In this document: positions 42,531 through 51,387 of the stretch, one piece after another | How positions within the stretch are numbered: position 1 is the stretch's first letter | How the letters are laid out: each line of letters starts with the position of its first letter | DNA from: JADCGM01 sp943370355 | GTDB taxonomy: Bacteria; Pseudomonadota; Alphaproteobacteria; Sphingomonadales; Sphingomonadaceae | Direction of reading: 5' to 3' | Assembly (NCBI GenBank): GCA_943370355.1 | Contig: CALRQP020000017.1 | Coordinates: 8,187-72,186 of the forward strand | Length of the DNA stretch: 64,000 nucleotides | Notes under the pieces: generated by a model | Seen by the model: the letters and a program-made list of their open reading frames with translations, nothing else | Databases searched by the model: none | What the model was told of the DNA's origin: nothing | Position numbers and translations under genes: made by a program

Positions 42531-43286
42531 TTACCGCCGCCGCGTCACCTGTCCCGCTGCCCAGCCCGCAACAAGGGCGAGCGCGACGGCGAGCAAGCCA
42601 TAGGTCAGGCTGTGTTCCTGCGCGGCGACATAAACCGCCCGCTCGAAACCGGACTTGCCAATCGCGATACTGCGTTCGGTCGTGGCGATGACCTTGCCGT
42701 GGCGGATCAGGAAGATCTGCGCATTGTAGTTGCCGACCGGCACCGCCGAGGGGATCGCGATGCGCGCGCTATAGAGCGTATTCTCGACGATGCTTACGCC
42801 GTGTGGGTTCTCTGCATAGAGCCCCGACCGCTTGCGCAGGTCGAGCAGGCCGCGTTCGAATGCGCGCAGGTCGGCGGGCGCGTTGGTCGAGGCGGGGGAC
42901 AGCTGCAGATGCTCGAGGCCAATCTCGTAGATCGCCGCCGTCGTCTCATCGAGCATGTCGCGGACCGGGCGGGACGCGGCGACCGAGTAGAAGCCCGGCG
43001 CGCTTTCGTAGCGGGCACGCGCAGTGTTGACCCAGATGCCGGCAACCTTCGACTTGCGGCGGACGGTGATCGGCTCGGCCGGGCCGCGTACCACGATCGC
43101 GATCTCTGGCGCGTCGCCGGGGGTGCGACCGCCGGGATATTGGATCGCGCCGAACACCAGCAGGTTTGCGCCAGCGAAGCTATATTCGATATCGATGCGG
43201 CTCTGCGAAATGTCGGAGATGAGCTTGGTCGCGGCAGCGGCAGGCTGGGCGAATGCGAGCGCCAGCGCGAGCAACAGGCGGCGCAT
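42531..43286 (-). CDS. TIGR02186-like membrane-anchored protein
   Basis: A 251-residue protein. It starts with a signal peptide (LLLALALAFAQPAAAAT), then VFGAIQYPGG and WVNTARARYESAPGFYSVAASRPV, and ends in a membrane segment (LTYGLLAVALALVAGWAAGQVTRRR). Such proteins are often found beside TauE/SafE permeases, and here the ATG overlaps the TauE/SafE stop (ATGA). The role is unknown; it may regulate or support the permease from the periplasm. Confidence 0.82.
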   Translation of the reverse strand: MRRLLLALALAFAQPAAAATKLISDISQSRIDIEYSFAGANLLVFGAIQYPGGRTPGDAPEIAIVVRGPAEPITVRRKSKVAGIWVNTARARYESAPGFYSVAASRPVRDMLDETTAAIYEIGLEHLQLSPASTNAPADLRAFERGLLDLRKRSGLYAENPHGVSIVENTLYSARIAIPSAVPVGNYNAQIFLIRHGKVIATTERSIAIGKSGFERAVYVAAQEHSLTYGLLAVALALVAGWAAGQVTRRR

Positions 43287-44203
43287 CACGTCGGCCCCTG
43301 CACGCTGTAGAGGTCGCCGGGCTGCCAGGTGAGGCCGACGAGCAGGCGGACCGCGACGCCGAGCACGATCAGCGCCAGCGCGAGCCGCAGTTTTTCGGCG
43401 GGCAGCTTCTGCGCGGCATTGGCTCCGAACTGTGCGCCCACGACGCCGCCTAACAGGAGGAGCACAGCGAGCACGATGTCGACCGAATGCGAGTTGACCG
43501 CGTGAAGCAGCGTCGTCGCGGCGGTGACGAAGACGATCTGCATCAGCGAGGTGCCGATGACGACGCCGGCCTGCATGCCGAGCAGGTAGATCATCGCCGG
43601 GACCATGATGAATCCGCCGCCGACCCCCATGATGACGGTCAGTACGCCCACTGCCATGCCGAGCAGCAGCGGCGCAAGCGGCGAGACGTAGAGGCCGGAC
43701 TTGTAGAAGCGGGTGCGGCCAGGCAGCGCCGCGACGAAACGGTTGTGGCGATTGACGCGGGACGGGGCCGGATGGCCTGCCCGGGCGGCGCGCAGGCCGC
43801 GCAGCGCGTCGCGGAGCATGAGGCCGCCAATCGAGCCGAGCATCACGACATAGGTGAGCGCGATCGCAATATCGATCTGGCCGGTGGTCTGCAGGCGGCG
43901 GAAGATCAGCGAACCGAGGCCTGAGCCGATCACGCCGCCGACGATGAGTACCGCCCCCATCTTGGTATCGACGCCGCCGCGGCGCCAGTGCGCCATCGCG
44001 CCCGAGACGCTCGCGCCGGTGATCTGGGTGGCCGAAGAGGCCACCGCAACAGCGGGCGGGATGCCGTAAAAGATCAGCAGCGGTGTGGTCAGGAAGCCGC
44101 CGCCGACTCCGAACATCCCCGACAGAAAGCCGACCAGCGCACCCATCGCAACGATCACCAGCGCATTGACGCTGACCTCGGCGATGGGGAGGTAGATGTC
44201 CAT
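43286..44203 (-). CDS. TauE/SafE-family anion or sulfite exporter
   Basis: A 305-residue membrane protein with about eight hydrophobic segments. The two Gly-rich half-repeats LVGFLSGMFGVGGGFLTTPLL (N-terminal) and LTVIMGVGGGFIMVPAMIYL (middle) define the family, which moves sulfite, sulfoacetate or other anions out of the cell. The ligand cannot be fixed from sequence. It is the first gene of a two-gene operon with the TIGR02186-like gene. Confidence 0.9.
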   Translation of the reverse strand: MDIYLPIAEVSVNALVIVAMGALVGFLSGMFGVGGGFLTTPLLIFYGIPPAVAVASSATQITGASVSGAMAHWRRGGVDTKMGAVLIVGGVIGSGLGSLIFRRLQTTGQIDIAIALTYVVMLGSIGGLMLRDALRGLRAARAGHPAPSRVNRHNRFVAALPGRTRFYKSGLYVSPLAPLLLGMAVGVLTVIMGVGGGFIMVPAMIYLLGMQAGVVIGTSLMQIVFVTAATTLLHAVNSHSVDIVLAVLLLLGGVVGAQFGANAAQKLPAEKLRLALALIVLGVAVRLLVGLTWQPGDLYSVQGPT

Positions 44204-44248
44204 TTTCAGGGTTTAGGCAAAGGCGCTGTACTTCGCTACCCTTGGCGA

Positions 44249-44782
44249 ATGCTGACACACCGCCTCGCCACCGAATCCGACCTGCCTGCGCTGCGCGATG
44301 TGATGGACCTAGCCATCGGCGAGCTCATGTCGGGCTTCCTGACGCCCGCCGAGGTGACGGCGAGCCGGGCGGTGATGGGGCTGGATACGCAGCTGGTCGC
44401 CGACCGGACCTATTTCGTCATCGAGGAGCAGGGACACATTGCCGGCTGCGGCGGCTGGTCGTGGCGGGCGACGCTGTATGGCGGTGATCACAGCGCCAAG
44501 CTGCGCGATGCGGCGATGCTCGATCCGGCGCGCGACGCCGCGCGGGTGCGGGCGATGTATACGCATCCGGATTTCACACGGCGCGGCGTTGGGCGGATGA
44601 TCCTCGGGCTGTGCGAGGATGCGGCACGCTCGGCGGGCTTCGCGCGAGCCGAGCTCATGGCGACGCTGCCGGGGGAGCCGCTGTACCGGGCCTGCGGCTA
44701 TGTCGAGATCGAGCGGGTGTTTGCGGACGCGGTCGAGGGCGTGCGGGTGCCGCTTGTGCGGATGGGGAAGATGTTGCGGTAG
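44249..44782 (+). CDS. GNAT-family N-acetyltransferase
   Basis: A 177-residue protein. The acetyl-CoA pyrophosphate loop is in FTRRGVGRMILGLCEDAARSAG (Arg-x-x-Gly-x-Gly), and the preceding strand is VRAMYTHPD. The acceptor site cannot be predicted. The ATG at 44249 fits the family start. It lies between the divergent TauE gene and a MerR gene, from which a repeat pair separates it. An amino-group acetyltransferase acting on a small molecule is likely. Confidence 0.88.
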   Translation: MLTHRLATESDLPALRDVMDLAIGELMSGFLTPAEVTASRAVMGLDTQLVADRTYFVIEEQGHIAGCGGWSWRATLYGGDHSAKLRDAAMLDPARDAARVRAMYTHPDFTRRGVGRMILGLCEDAARSAGFARAELMATLPGEPLYRACGYVEIERVFADAVEGVRVPLVRMGKMLR

Positions 44783-44797
44783 CGGCTCGCGGCGGGC

Positions 44798-44904
44798 CCA
44801 CCCCCGCTTGCGCTTTGCGCAAGTCGCCCCTCCCCAGGGGGAGGGGACGCTCGCGAGATGAGGTTGCTCGTCCCCTCCCCTCCCCTTGGGGAGGGGTGGG
44901 GGTG
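44798..44904. repeat. Inverted pair of two-hairpin repeats
   Basis: A reverse unit (44798-44846; tail CCCACCCCCG, variable stem CTTGCGC/GCGCAAG, C-rich stem) and a forward unit without the variable stem (44871-44904; CCCCTCCCCTTGGGGAGG, tail GGGTGGGGGTGA). GGGGACG (44843-44849) and CGTCCCC (44869-44875) also pair across the spacer. It belongs to the family at 16934, 22270 and 61461. Confidence 0.8.
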
Positions 44905-44956
44905 AGCTTGCCGTGCAGAGTTGCACTGCGCACCCCCGCCGAATACCCTCCCGCTC

Positions 44957-45658
44957 ATGCGAATGCGCGAACTTGAAGCGAAGACCGGCGTGGGGCGGGA
45001 GACGATCCGCTACTATATCCGCGAGGGGCTATTGCCCGAACCGGCGCGGGCGAGCCGCAATTCAGCCTTTTACAGCGAGGAGCATGTCGCGCGGGTGCGG
45101 GCGATTAAGCGGCTGCAGGAGGAGCGGTTCCTGCCGCTCGGCATCATCAAGTCGCTGCTCGATGCCGAGGATGGCGAGCGCTGGCTGCATGCGGGGGCAT
45201 TCCCGCACATCGACAGCGAGCTGCGCAACCGGCTCGACGGCGGCGCGGGGCGGCGGCTGACGCGCGCCGAGGTCTTGGCGCAGACCGAGATCGGTGAAGA
45301 CCGGCTTGCGGATTCGCTCGCGGCGGGAACGGTTTCGTTCGATGCAGCGGGCACGATGAGCCAGCGTGATGTCGCGATCATCCGCTGTCTCGACCGGCTG
45401 GGCGCAATCGGCTTTGACGAACGGCACGGCTTCACCGGCGAAAGCATGAAATTCTACGGTGAGTTCATCGACTGGCTGGTTTCCCAGGAATTGAAGCTGT
45501 TCTTCGACCTGACCGCCGGGACCGTCGATGAGCGGCAGGCGCTCGACATGGCGGAAAGCGGGATTTCCGCTGTCAACGAGATGATCGGCCATATGCGGAC
45601 GCGCGAGATCCTGCGGCGTCTGGAAGCGCGGCGGCGGATCGCCAACGACAATGGCTGA
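44957..45658 (+). CDS. MerR-family transcriptional regulator
   Basis: A 233-residue protein with the winged HTH at the N terminus: MRELEAKTGVGRETIRYYIREGLLPEPARASRNSAFYSEEHVARVRAIKRLQEERFLPL, then a coiled-coil dimer helix and an unfamiliar C-terminal part of about 150 residues. No Cys cluster for metal is seen in the effector region, so it may sense a small organic ligand. ATG at 44957 or 44963. Its target may be the convergent ABC exporter, but that is not evident from the sequence. Confidence 0.87.
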   Translation: MRMRELEAKTGVGRETIRYYIREGLLPEPARASRNSAFYSEEHVARVRAIKRLQEERFLPLGIIKSLLDAEDGERWLHAGAFPHIDSELRNRLDGGAGRRLTRAEVLAQTEIGEDRLADSLAAGTVSFDAAGTMSQRDVAIIRCLDRLGAIGFDERHGFTGESMKFYGEFIDWLVSQELKLFFDLTAGTVDERQALDMAESGISAVNEMIGHMRTREILRRLEARRRIANDNG

Positions 45659-45664
45659 ACGGCG

Positions 45665-47062
45665 TCAGGCTGACAGGTAAGCGTACCAGCCGACCAGCAG
45701 CACGACGCGCGGCGCGAAGGCGGAGCGGCTGAATGCCGCTAGAACCATGGCGGTCAAAGCGGCCGCTCCGCCGGTCTCCAGCCCGAGGATGAGCGGTGCA
45801 ACCGACATTGTCTTCGCCGCAGCAGGCAGCGACAGCGCCAGCGACCAGGCGGTACCGGCCAGCACGAAGGCGGTGCGGCGTTGCCATGGCGCGAAGCTCG
45901 CGGTGCGGGTCAGTGAAAGCAGGCCCGCGGCCTCCGACCGGCCCGCATGCGCTGCGAGGCCGAAGATGAGCAGCAACAGCGCGGCGGGGCTGGTTTCGTG
46001 GCGGAAGTCGGCGAACAGGCCCGATGCGGCCACGCCGGCGGCGAGCAGCCAGAACAGGCGGCTCCCGGCAATGAGGTGTGCCTCGGCTGCGAACAGGCCG
46101 AGCGCCGGGAAGCGCGACGACGGGGCAGGGGGTGCCGACAGGTCGGCGGCGGGCGGCGCGCTGGGAGCCAGCAAGCGAGCCAGCGCGCCGCCCAAACGCC
46201 ATTGCCGCTTGACGCGGTGGGGCCGGTAGACGAGCCCGGCAAGCACGACGACGGCCACGGCAATGCCCGCCCAGGCAAAGCGCGACGCGATATAGCCGTC
46301 CGACAGCAGGCCGCCCATCACATCGAGCGTGACCTTGCCCTGCGGCGCATCGATGCCACCGATCGCGAAGTCGGGACGTTTGCCCGGTGGGGTGTCCCAA
46401 ATCAGCGGGCGCACGAAACCGGCGAAATCGAGCATATTGACCTTGAAGCCCGTCGCATGGTCGGCGGCGATACTGGGCGCGATAATCGAGCCCATCCAGA
46501 TAACGAAATAGCCGAGATCGCCCCATGCCCCGCGCAGCAGCGGTACGGCGTCGAACAATATGCGGATCGCGGCGAGCCCGAGCAGGGCCGGTGCGGCGAC
46601 GACCCAGAGCGCAAAGGCGATGGTCAGCGGATGCAGGCCGTCGGCCGGGCCGATCAGCCAGCCGAGGAACCAACCGGCCAGGGTCAGTGCGGTGAGCACC
46701 GCGAGCAGAACCGCGCTGTCGGCGGCGAAGCGTCCGAGCGCGATGGCGACGCGCGACGCCGCCGTGACTTCCTCGATCTGCCACGGCTGGCGGCGCGTGG
46801 TGTTGGAGCGCAGGTAGAGGAACGCGATGGGCAGCAGAAGTGTCGTGACGACGATACCGAGCGACACGCCGAGGAAGGCCGAGGTCATCACGGGCAGCTG
46901 GTTGTTAACGGCGATGACCACGCCGCCGCCACTATCGGTCTGCGGGATCATGAAGCGTGCGCCGACCGGCGCGACGAGCAACAGCAGCCACAGCCCCCAG
47001 CTGCGCGAATAGCGGGCGGCCGAGGTGGCGAGCGACGAGCGCGCGATCGCGACGGCGCTCAT
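45665..47062 (-). CDS. ABC exporter membrane subunit
   Basis: A 465-residue membrane protein with about ten hydrophobic segments and no recognisable family motif. It is called as a permease because its ATG overlaps the stop of the ATP-binding gene (47059-47062) and the pattern resembles large ABC-2 permeases, with an extra soluble loop (about 215-250) and a charged linker (about 290-330). The substrate is unknown. It converges on the MerR gene with 6 bases between stops. Confidence 0.7.
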   Translation of the reverse strand: MSAVAIARSSLATSAARYSRSWGLWLLLLVAPVGARFMIPQTDSGGGVVIAVNNQLPVMTSAFLGVSLGIVVTTLLLPIAFLYLRSNTTRRQPWQIEEVTAASRVAIALGRFAADSAVLLAVLTALTLAGWFLGWLIGPADGLHPLTIAFALWVVAAPALLGLAAIRILFDAVPLLRGAWGDLGYFVIWMGSIIAPSIAADHATGFKVNMLDFAGFVRPLIWDTPPGKRPDFAIGGIDAPQGKVTLDVMGGLLSDGYIASRFAWAGIAVAVVVLAGLVYRPHRVKRQWRLGGALARLLAPSAPPAADLSAPPAPSSRFPALGLFAAEAHLIAGSRLFWLLAAGVAASGLFADFRHETSPAALLLLIFGLAAHAGRSEAAGLLSLTRTASFAPWQRRTAFVLAGTAWSLALSLPAAAKTMSVAPLILGLETGGAAALTAMVLAAFSRSAFAPRVVLLVGWYAYLSA

Positions 47063-47700
47063 GCGGCGGCGACCCGGCCGCCTTCGACACGCAGCATGGC
47101 GATGGCGGCGGGCGCGAGCTCGTCGGCGAGATGGGTGGTGACGATCACGACGGCCGTCTTTGCCCGTTCGATGAGCAGTGCACCGAGCTTGCGCGCGGTT
47201 TCGCGGTCGAGCTCGGCGGTCGGCTCATCGAGCGCGAGCAGCCGCGGCGCGCCCAGCAGCGCCTGCGCGAAGATCAGCCGCCGCCGCATGCCGCCGGAGA
47301 AGGTCGCGATGCGGTTGTTGACATCGGCATGCAGCCCGACCGCCTCGGTAATTGCGAGGAACTGCCGGTCGGCAGCGGCGAGGTCGAGACCTTTGAGTGC
47401 TGCGATGTGCAGGCCGAACTGCCGCGCGGTCAGGTCATCCGGCAGATCGACGGCCTGCGGGGCATAGCCGAGCGTCTGGCGCAGCGTCCGCCGCGCTCCG
47501 GGTAGCGCGGCACCGTCCCAGAGCATCTTGCCCGACGTCGGCTTCTCGGCGGTGGCAATCAGGCGCAGCAGCGTCGACTTGCCAGCGCCGCTGGGGCCGA
47601 CCAACAGGGTCAGGCCGGTCGGAAAGCCTTGGCTAACGCCATCGAGCACGGTCTTGCGCCCATAGCGTTTGCGAATATCCGCCAGTTCGAGAATCGCCAT
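47059..47700 (-). CDS. ABC transporter ATP-binding protein
   Basis: A 213-residue nucleotide-binding protein. Walker A is GPSGAGKST (about 37-45), the Q loop is near LGYAPQAVDL, the signature FSGGMRRRL and Walker B LLALDEPTAELD are intact, and the switch His is in IVTTHLADEL. It powers the membrane partner encoded next, by a 4-base overlap. Divergent from the TetR gene across 118 bases that contain the 30-bp palindrome. Confidence 0.92.
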   Translation of the reverse strand: MAILELADIRKRYGRKTVLDGVSQGFPTGLTLLVGPSGAGKSTLLRLIATAEKPTSGKMLWDGAALPGARRTLRQTLGYAPQAVDLPDDLTARQFGLHIAALKGLDLAAADRQFLAITEAVGLHADVNNRIATFSGGMRRRLIFAQALLGAPRLLALDEPTAELDRETARKLGALLIERAKTAVVIVTTHLADELAPAAIAMLRVEGGRVAAA

Positions 47701-47785
47701 CTGCCCGCCTTGCCAAGGATGTCGGCAGCCGTGTTATCGGGATAATACAGTTTGGACAAGCGTCGTCCTTCGGCAAGCGCTACTT

Positions 47786-47815
47786 GACATGCAAGCAAGC
47801 GCTTGCTTGCATGTC
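47786..47815. promoter_or_regulatory. 30-bp perfect palindrome at the TetR gene start
   Basis: Half-site GACATGCAAGCAAGC (47786-47800) is followed by its exact reverse complement (47801-47815). TTGACA at 47784-47789 and TTGCAT at 47807-47812, 17 bases apart, form a plausible promoter that the palindrome covers. The ATG of the TetR gene at 47819 lies about 7 bases after the -10. A TetR dimer bound here would block its own promoter. The inner 20 bp GCAAGCAAGC / GCTTGCTTGC is highly regular. Confidence 0.75.
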
Positions 47816-47818
47816 GCG

Positions 47819-48463
47819 ATGACCGATCCAGAAGCTGGCAAACCCCGCGCGACTCGCGACCTCATTATCGCGCGTGCCATCGACCTGTTCGCCATTCATG
47901 GCTTCGAGGCTATGACGATGCGCAAGCTGGGCGAGGCGGTGGGCCTCGATAACAGCAGCCTCTACCGCCACTTCGCCAGCAAGGCCGCGCTGGCCCATGC
48001 GGTGATCGACCGGGTTGCCACCGACTTTCTGTCGGCAATCGGCCCGCAGTTCGACCCGGCCCAGCCGCCGACGCTGGCGGCGCTTGAAGCCGCTGCCGTT
48101 GCTGCGGGCACCTATTTCTTCGACCGGCCTGCCGCTGCGCGCGTCATGCTGCACTGGTTGATGTCGATGGGCGCGAGCGGCCCGGGTTTCGGTGTCAGCG
48201 TTCCGGCGACCGACCTTGCCCGCCCGGGCGGGCATTTTCTCGGCCTGCTGCGCCACTGGCTCGCGGAGGGCGTCCGCCGGGGGGCGTTGCGGGCGCATGC
48301 GATGCCCGACGCCGTGATTATCCTGTTCGGCGCGCTTCTTCTACGGCCTGCCACTTACGGCCATCTACTGGCCAGTCTCGAAATCGACCGGCCGCTGTCC
48401 GCCGCGTGGCAGGATTGGCAAGACGAGCTGCGCGCGGTCGTGCGCGGGGCGTTTGCGCCATGA
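47819..48463 (+). CDS. TetR-family transcriptional repressor
   Basis: A 214-residue protein. The N-terminal HTH is RDLIIARAIDLFAIHGFEAMTMRKLGEAVGLDNSSLYRHFASKAALAHAV, and the C-terminal part is an effector-binding helical domain of unknown ligand. The ATG at 47819 is chosen because the palindrome ends 3 bases before it; in-frame starts further upstream would lie in the operator. With the -10 at 47807-47812 the mRNA may be leaderless. The stop overlaps the DUF418 gene (ATGA), and the divergent ABC exporter may be co-controlled. Confidence 0.9.
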   Translation: MTDPEAGKPRATRDLIIARAIDLFAIHGFEAMTMRKLGEAVGLDNSSLYRHFASKAALAHAVIDRVATDFLSAIGPQFDPAQPPTLAALEAAAVAAGTYFFDRPAAARVMLHWLMSMGASGPGFGVSVPATDLARPGGHFLGLLRHWLAEGVRRGALRAHAMPDAVIILFGALLLRPATYGHLLASLEIDRPLSAAWQDWQDELRAVVRGAFAP

Positions 48464-49680
48464 CGGATGCAGGAGGGGATGGTACGGGTCAGCCGATCGC
48501 GGAGGGTGCGCGGGCTGATGCCCTCGACGCGCTGCGCGGCTTTGCGCTGCTGGGAATCCTGATTTCGCATATTCCGGATTTTTCGGGTCATGCCTTGCTG
48601 ACGCCGGCCGGGCAGCTTGCGCTCGATCGCACGGGGTTGGACACAGGTGCCGCGCTGCTTCAGGATTTCCTGATCCGGGGCAAATTCTATTCGCTGTTCT
48701 CGCTGCTGTTCGGCATCGGCTTCTCGGTGCAGCTCGACAGTGCGGCGCGGCGGGGCGCGGATTTTGCGCGGCATTTCGCGCGGCGGCTGACGGTGCTGCT
48801 CGGCATCGGCATCGTGCATGCCTGCCTCTGGTATGGCGACATTCTCGCCGACTATGCGCTGATCGGCTTTGCGCTGATTCCGACGCGGCACTGGACGACG
48901 CGCAAGCTGGCGGGGGCGGTTGCCGTCGTATTCGCGGTGCGGCTGTTCTGGCCGATTGCGGTTTATCTGCTGATGTCGTCGACCGCGCCGACGGTCGGCA
49001 GCGGGGACCCGGATGCCGATTTCCGGACGCTCAATGCGGCGTTCGGGTCGGGCGATCTGCAAGCGGTGTTTCTGGCCAATCTGTCGCTCGTGCGGATCAA
49101 GCTGTTGCAGATCGTCTACGACGGGCGGGCGATTTCGATCCTCGCGATGTTCCTGCTGGGGACCTGGGCAGGCAGACTCGGGCTCTACCGTAACCTGCCG
49201 CATCATCAGGCGCTGTTTGGCCGGCTGTTCGGGATTTGCGCGCCGGTCGGCCTCATCGGCAATGTGCTGCTGACGCCGCTGCATGCCGTCACACCTGCCT
49301 TCCCGCCAACAGCGATGTGGGTGGTGGAGGGCATGCTCTACGCGCTTGCCGTGCCGGCGATGGCGATTGCCTATGCGTGCGGCTTTGCCTGGCTGTGGTC
49401 GCATGGCGGGCGAGGGCTGCTGTCGCGCTTTGCACCGGCGGGGCGGATGGCGCTGACGACTTATGTGTCGCAGACAGGGATCGGGATCGCGCTGTTTTAT
49501 GGGGTGGGGTTGGGCCTGCGGGGACACGTCGGGCTGGTCGACGGGACGCTGCTGGCGCTCGGCATCTTCGTGCTTCAAGGCGCGTTTGCCACTGTGTGGC
49601 TCCGCAGGTTCCGTTTTGGCCCGATCGAATGGCTGTGGCGGCGGATGACCTATGGGGTGCCGATTGCGTTTCGGCGGTAG
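48460..49680 (+). CDS. DUF418-domain membrane protein
   Basis: A 406-residue protein with about ten hydrophobic segments. RADALDALRGFALLGILISHIPDF at the start and the C-terminal LLSRFAPAGRMALTTYVSQTGIGIALFYGVGLGL, RFRFGPIEWLWRRMTYG are DUF418 markers. The family, often beside TetR genes, is thought to be involved in transport or modification across the membrane, but the reaction is unknown. Its ATG overlaps the TetR stop by 4 bases, so it is likely the main target of that repressor. Confidence 0.88.
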   Translation: MTDAGGDGTGQPIAEGARADALDALRGFALLGILISHIPDFSGHALLTPAGQLALDRTGLDTGAALLQDFLIRGKFYSLFSLLFGIGFSVQLDSAARRGADFARHFARRLTVLLGIGIVHACLWYGDILADYALIGFALIPTRHWTTRKLAGAVAVVFAVRLFWPIAVYLLMSSTAPTVGSGDPDADFRTLNAAFGSGDLQAVFLANLSLVRIKLLQIVYDGRAISILAMFLLGTWAGRLGLYRNLPHHQALFGRLFGICAPVGLIGNVLLTPLHAVTPAFPPTAMWVVEGMLYALAVPAMAIAYACGFAWLWSHGGRGLLSRFAPAGRMALTTYVSQTGIGIALFYGVGLGLRGHVGLVDGTLLALGIFVLQGAFATVWLRRFRFGPIEWLWRRMTYGVPIAFRR

Positions 49681-49683
49681 GCC

Positions 49684-50658
49684 CTAGTCGAAGCGGGCGG
49701 TCCAGCGGCGGAGCGACGCATTATAGGCGTCGGTGCGGTCGGTCTGGATGCGGTGCGCCGCGCCGGGGATGACTTCGACTTCGGCCTGCGGCACCGCCTC
49801 GGCGAAGTCGTGCGCGGCCTCGGGCGTGCCTTCGTCATATTCGCCGACGAGGAACAGTGTCGGGGCGGTCAGGCGCTTGAGCAGCGGTGTGCCGTCATAG
49901 GCCTTGAGCGTGCCCGCGCAGACGAACTCGTTCGGACCCCACATGAAATTGTAGAGCGCGGCGTTGTGGCGATTGGGGACTGTCGCCTCATAGGCGGTCT
50001 GCCAGGCGGGCACGGGCTCGCGCCGCCAAAATTGCGCGTAGAAGGCATCGGTCGCGGCGGCGCAGGCGGTGGGGGCGGGCGGCGTCGCGCTTTCGCAGGC
50101 GGCGAGCACGGCCTGCACATCGGCGGGGAGGCGCGCGCGGAGCAGGTTTGCGTCGGCGACCCAGCGCGGGGTCGAGACCAGCGGGCCCTGCAGCACGAGG
50201 CTGCACAGGCCGCTCGGGTGACGGGCCGCATATTCGAGCGCAACCGTCGCGCCCCAGCTGTGGCCGAGCAGGTGCAGCCGCTCCAGGGCGAGCGCGGCGC
50301 GGATTGCGGCGATCTCGTCGGTAAAGCGCGCGACGGTCCAGTTGGCGGGGTCGCCCGGCGTGTCCGACCGGCCGCAGTCGAGCTGGTCCCACAGGATGAC
50401 GGCGCGGTCGGCCGCGAGCGGCAGCGCGGGCGCGAACACCGTATGGCAGCCGCCCGGCCCGCCATGCGCCATCAGCAGCGGCGCGCGCTTCGACTTGAGA
50501 TCGCCGTTGACGCGGACATAGACCGAGCCGCCTTTGACTGGGACGCGCAGCTCGCGGTCGGGCTTGGGCACCGACCAGTCCGCAGGAATGGGCGCTGCCG
50601 CTGCGAGAACCCCGCCTGCCACCATCGTCAGCGCATCCCGCCGGTCGACCGGGCTCAT
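49684..50658 (-). CDS. Secreted alpha/beta hydrolase, prolyl iminopeptidase-like
   Basis: A 324-residue protein of the S33 type. LLMAHGGPGGCHTVF, WDQLDCGRSDTPGDP and the nucleophile elbow GHSWGATVAL (Ser about residue 150) match prolyl iminopeptidases, with the His in GAAHRIQ. A likely twin-arginine signal (DRRDALTMVAGGVLAAAA) points to export in folded form. Its ATG overlaps the bacterioferritin stop by 4 bases, so it is last in the bfd-bfr transcript; the link with iron storage is unclear. Confidence 0.83.
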   Translation of the reverse strand: MSPVDRRDALTMVAGGVLAAAAPIPADWSVPKPDRELRVPVKGGSVYVRVNGDLKSKRAPLLMAHGGPGGCHTVFAPALPLAADRAVILWDQLDCGRSDTPGDPANWTVARFTDEIAAIRAALALERLHLLGHSWGATVALEYAARHPSGLCSLVLQGPLVSTPRWVADANLLRARLPADVQAVLAACESATPPAPTACAAATDAFYAQFWRREPVPAWQTAYEATVPNRHNAALYNFMWGPNEFVCAGTLKAYDGTPLLKRLTAPTLFLVGEYDEGTPEAAHDFAEAVPQAEVEVIPGAAHRIQTDRTDAYNASLRRWTARFD

Positions 50659-51134
50659 TCCTCCGCCGGCTTGGACTGCAGCTGAACGTAATTTTCGAGG
50701 CCCATCGCCTTGATCATGTCGAACTGCCGCTCGAGGAAGTCGATATGCTCCTCCTCGCTGTCGAGGATGGCGACGAACAGGTCGCGGCTCACATAGTCGC
50801 GGATCGATTCGCAATGTGCCGCGCCGTCGCGCAGCGGCGTCAGCGCTTCCAGTTCGAGGTCGAGATCCGCGCGCAGCACCTCCTCGATGGATTCGCCGAT
50901 GCGCAGCCGGCCGAGCGCCTGGAGGTTGGGCAGGCCGTCGAGGAACAGGATGCGCTCCATGAGCCGGTCGGCATGCCTCATCTCGTCGATCGACTCGCCA
51001 TATTCATATTTGGCGAGGCGCGAGATGCCCCAATGATCGAGCAGCCGGTAGTGCAGGAAATATTGGTTGATCGCGGTCAGCTCATTGCGGAGCGCCGCGT
51101 TCAGGAGCTCGATGGTCTTGGGATCGCCGCGCAT
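50655..51134 (-). CDS. bfr: Bacterioferritin
   Basis: A 159-residue four-helix ferritin. Diiron ligands Glu18 (LRNELTA), Glu51, His54 (SIDEMRHAD), Glu94 and Glu127/His130 (SEEEHIDFLE) are all present, and Met52 is the haem-binding residue, so it should store iron as a haem-containing 24-mer. It lies 53 bases downstream of bfd, in the same direction, preceded by a Fur-box-like site. The hydrolase gene follows with a 4-base overlap. Confidence 0.96.
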   Translation of the reverse strand: MRGDPKTIELLNAALRNELTAINQYFLHYRLLDHWGISRLAKYEYGESIDEMRHADRLMERILFLDGLPNLQALGRLRIGESIEEVLRADLDLELEALTPLRDGAAHCESIRDYVSRDLFVAILDSEEEHIDFLERQFDMIKAMGLENYVQLQSKPAEE

Positions 51135-51187
51135 CGCCGGTCTTTCGCTGGTGTGGGCGACAGGCTAGGGCGCGGGAGAGTTGCCGG

Positions 51188-51361
51188 TCAAGCGGCGCGC
51201 GCGCGCTCGTCGCGGATCACGTCGCGGGCGAAGGGGAGACACTGGCAGCATTGCGGCTTGCAGCCGAGGTGGCGGTACACGCTGCCCACCGAGCCGCCAC
51301 AGTGACGCGCCTTGGCCCGGACATCGGCTTCCCGCAGGGCATTGCAAACGCAAACGATCAT
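51188..51361 (-). CDS. bfd: Bacterioferritin-associated ferredoxin
   Basis: A 57-residue protein, read from the ATG at 51361 to the TGA at 51188-51190. It has the [2Fe-2S] ligands in the BFD spacing: C4-x-C6 (MIVCVCNALRE) and C38-x2-C41 (GCKPQCCQC). Bfd reduces iron in bacterioferritin so that it can be released when iron is scarce. Location directly before bfr supports the call. A Fur-box-like sequence ends 27 bases before the ATG. Confidence 0.9.
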   Translation of the reverse strand: MIVCVCNALREADVRAKARHCGGSVGSVYRHLGCKPQCCQCLPFARDVIRDERARAA

Positions 51362-51387
51362 AGACGCCGACCTCGCGAATCTCAGTT

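Noticed and set aside
42531..44258. A continuous 575-codon frame running through TauE/SafE and TIGR02186-like genes
   Set aside because: Only its last 251 codons match a protein; the preceding part is the shadow of the real TauE/SafE gene in another frame.
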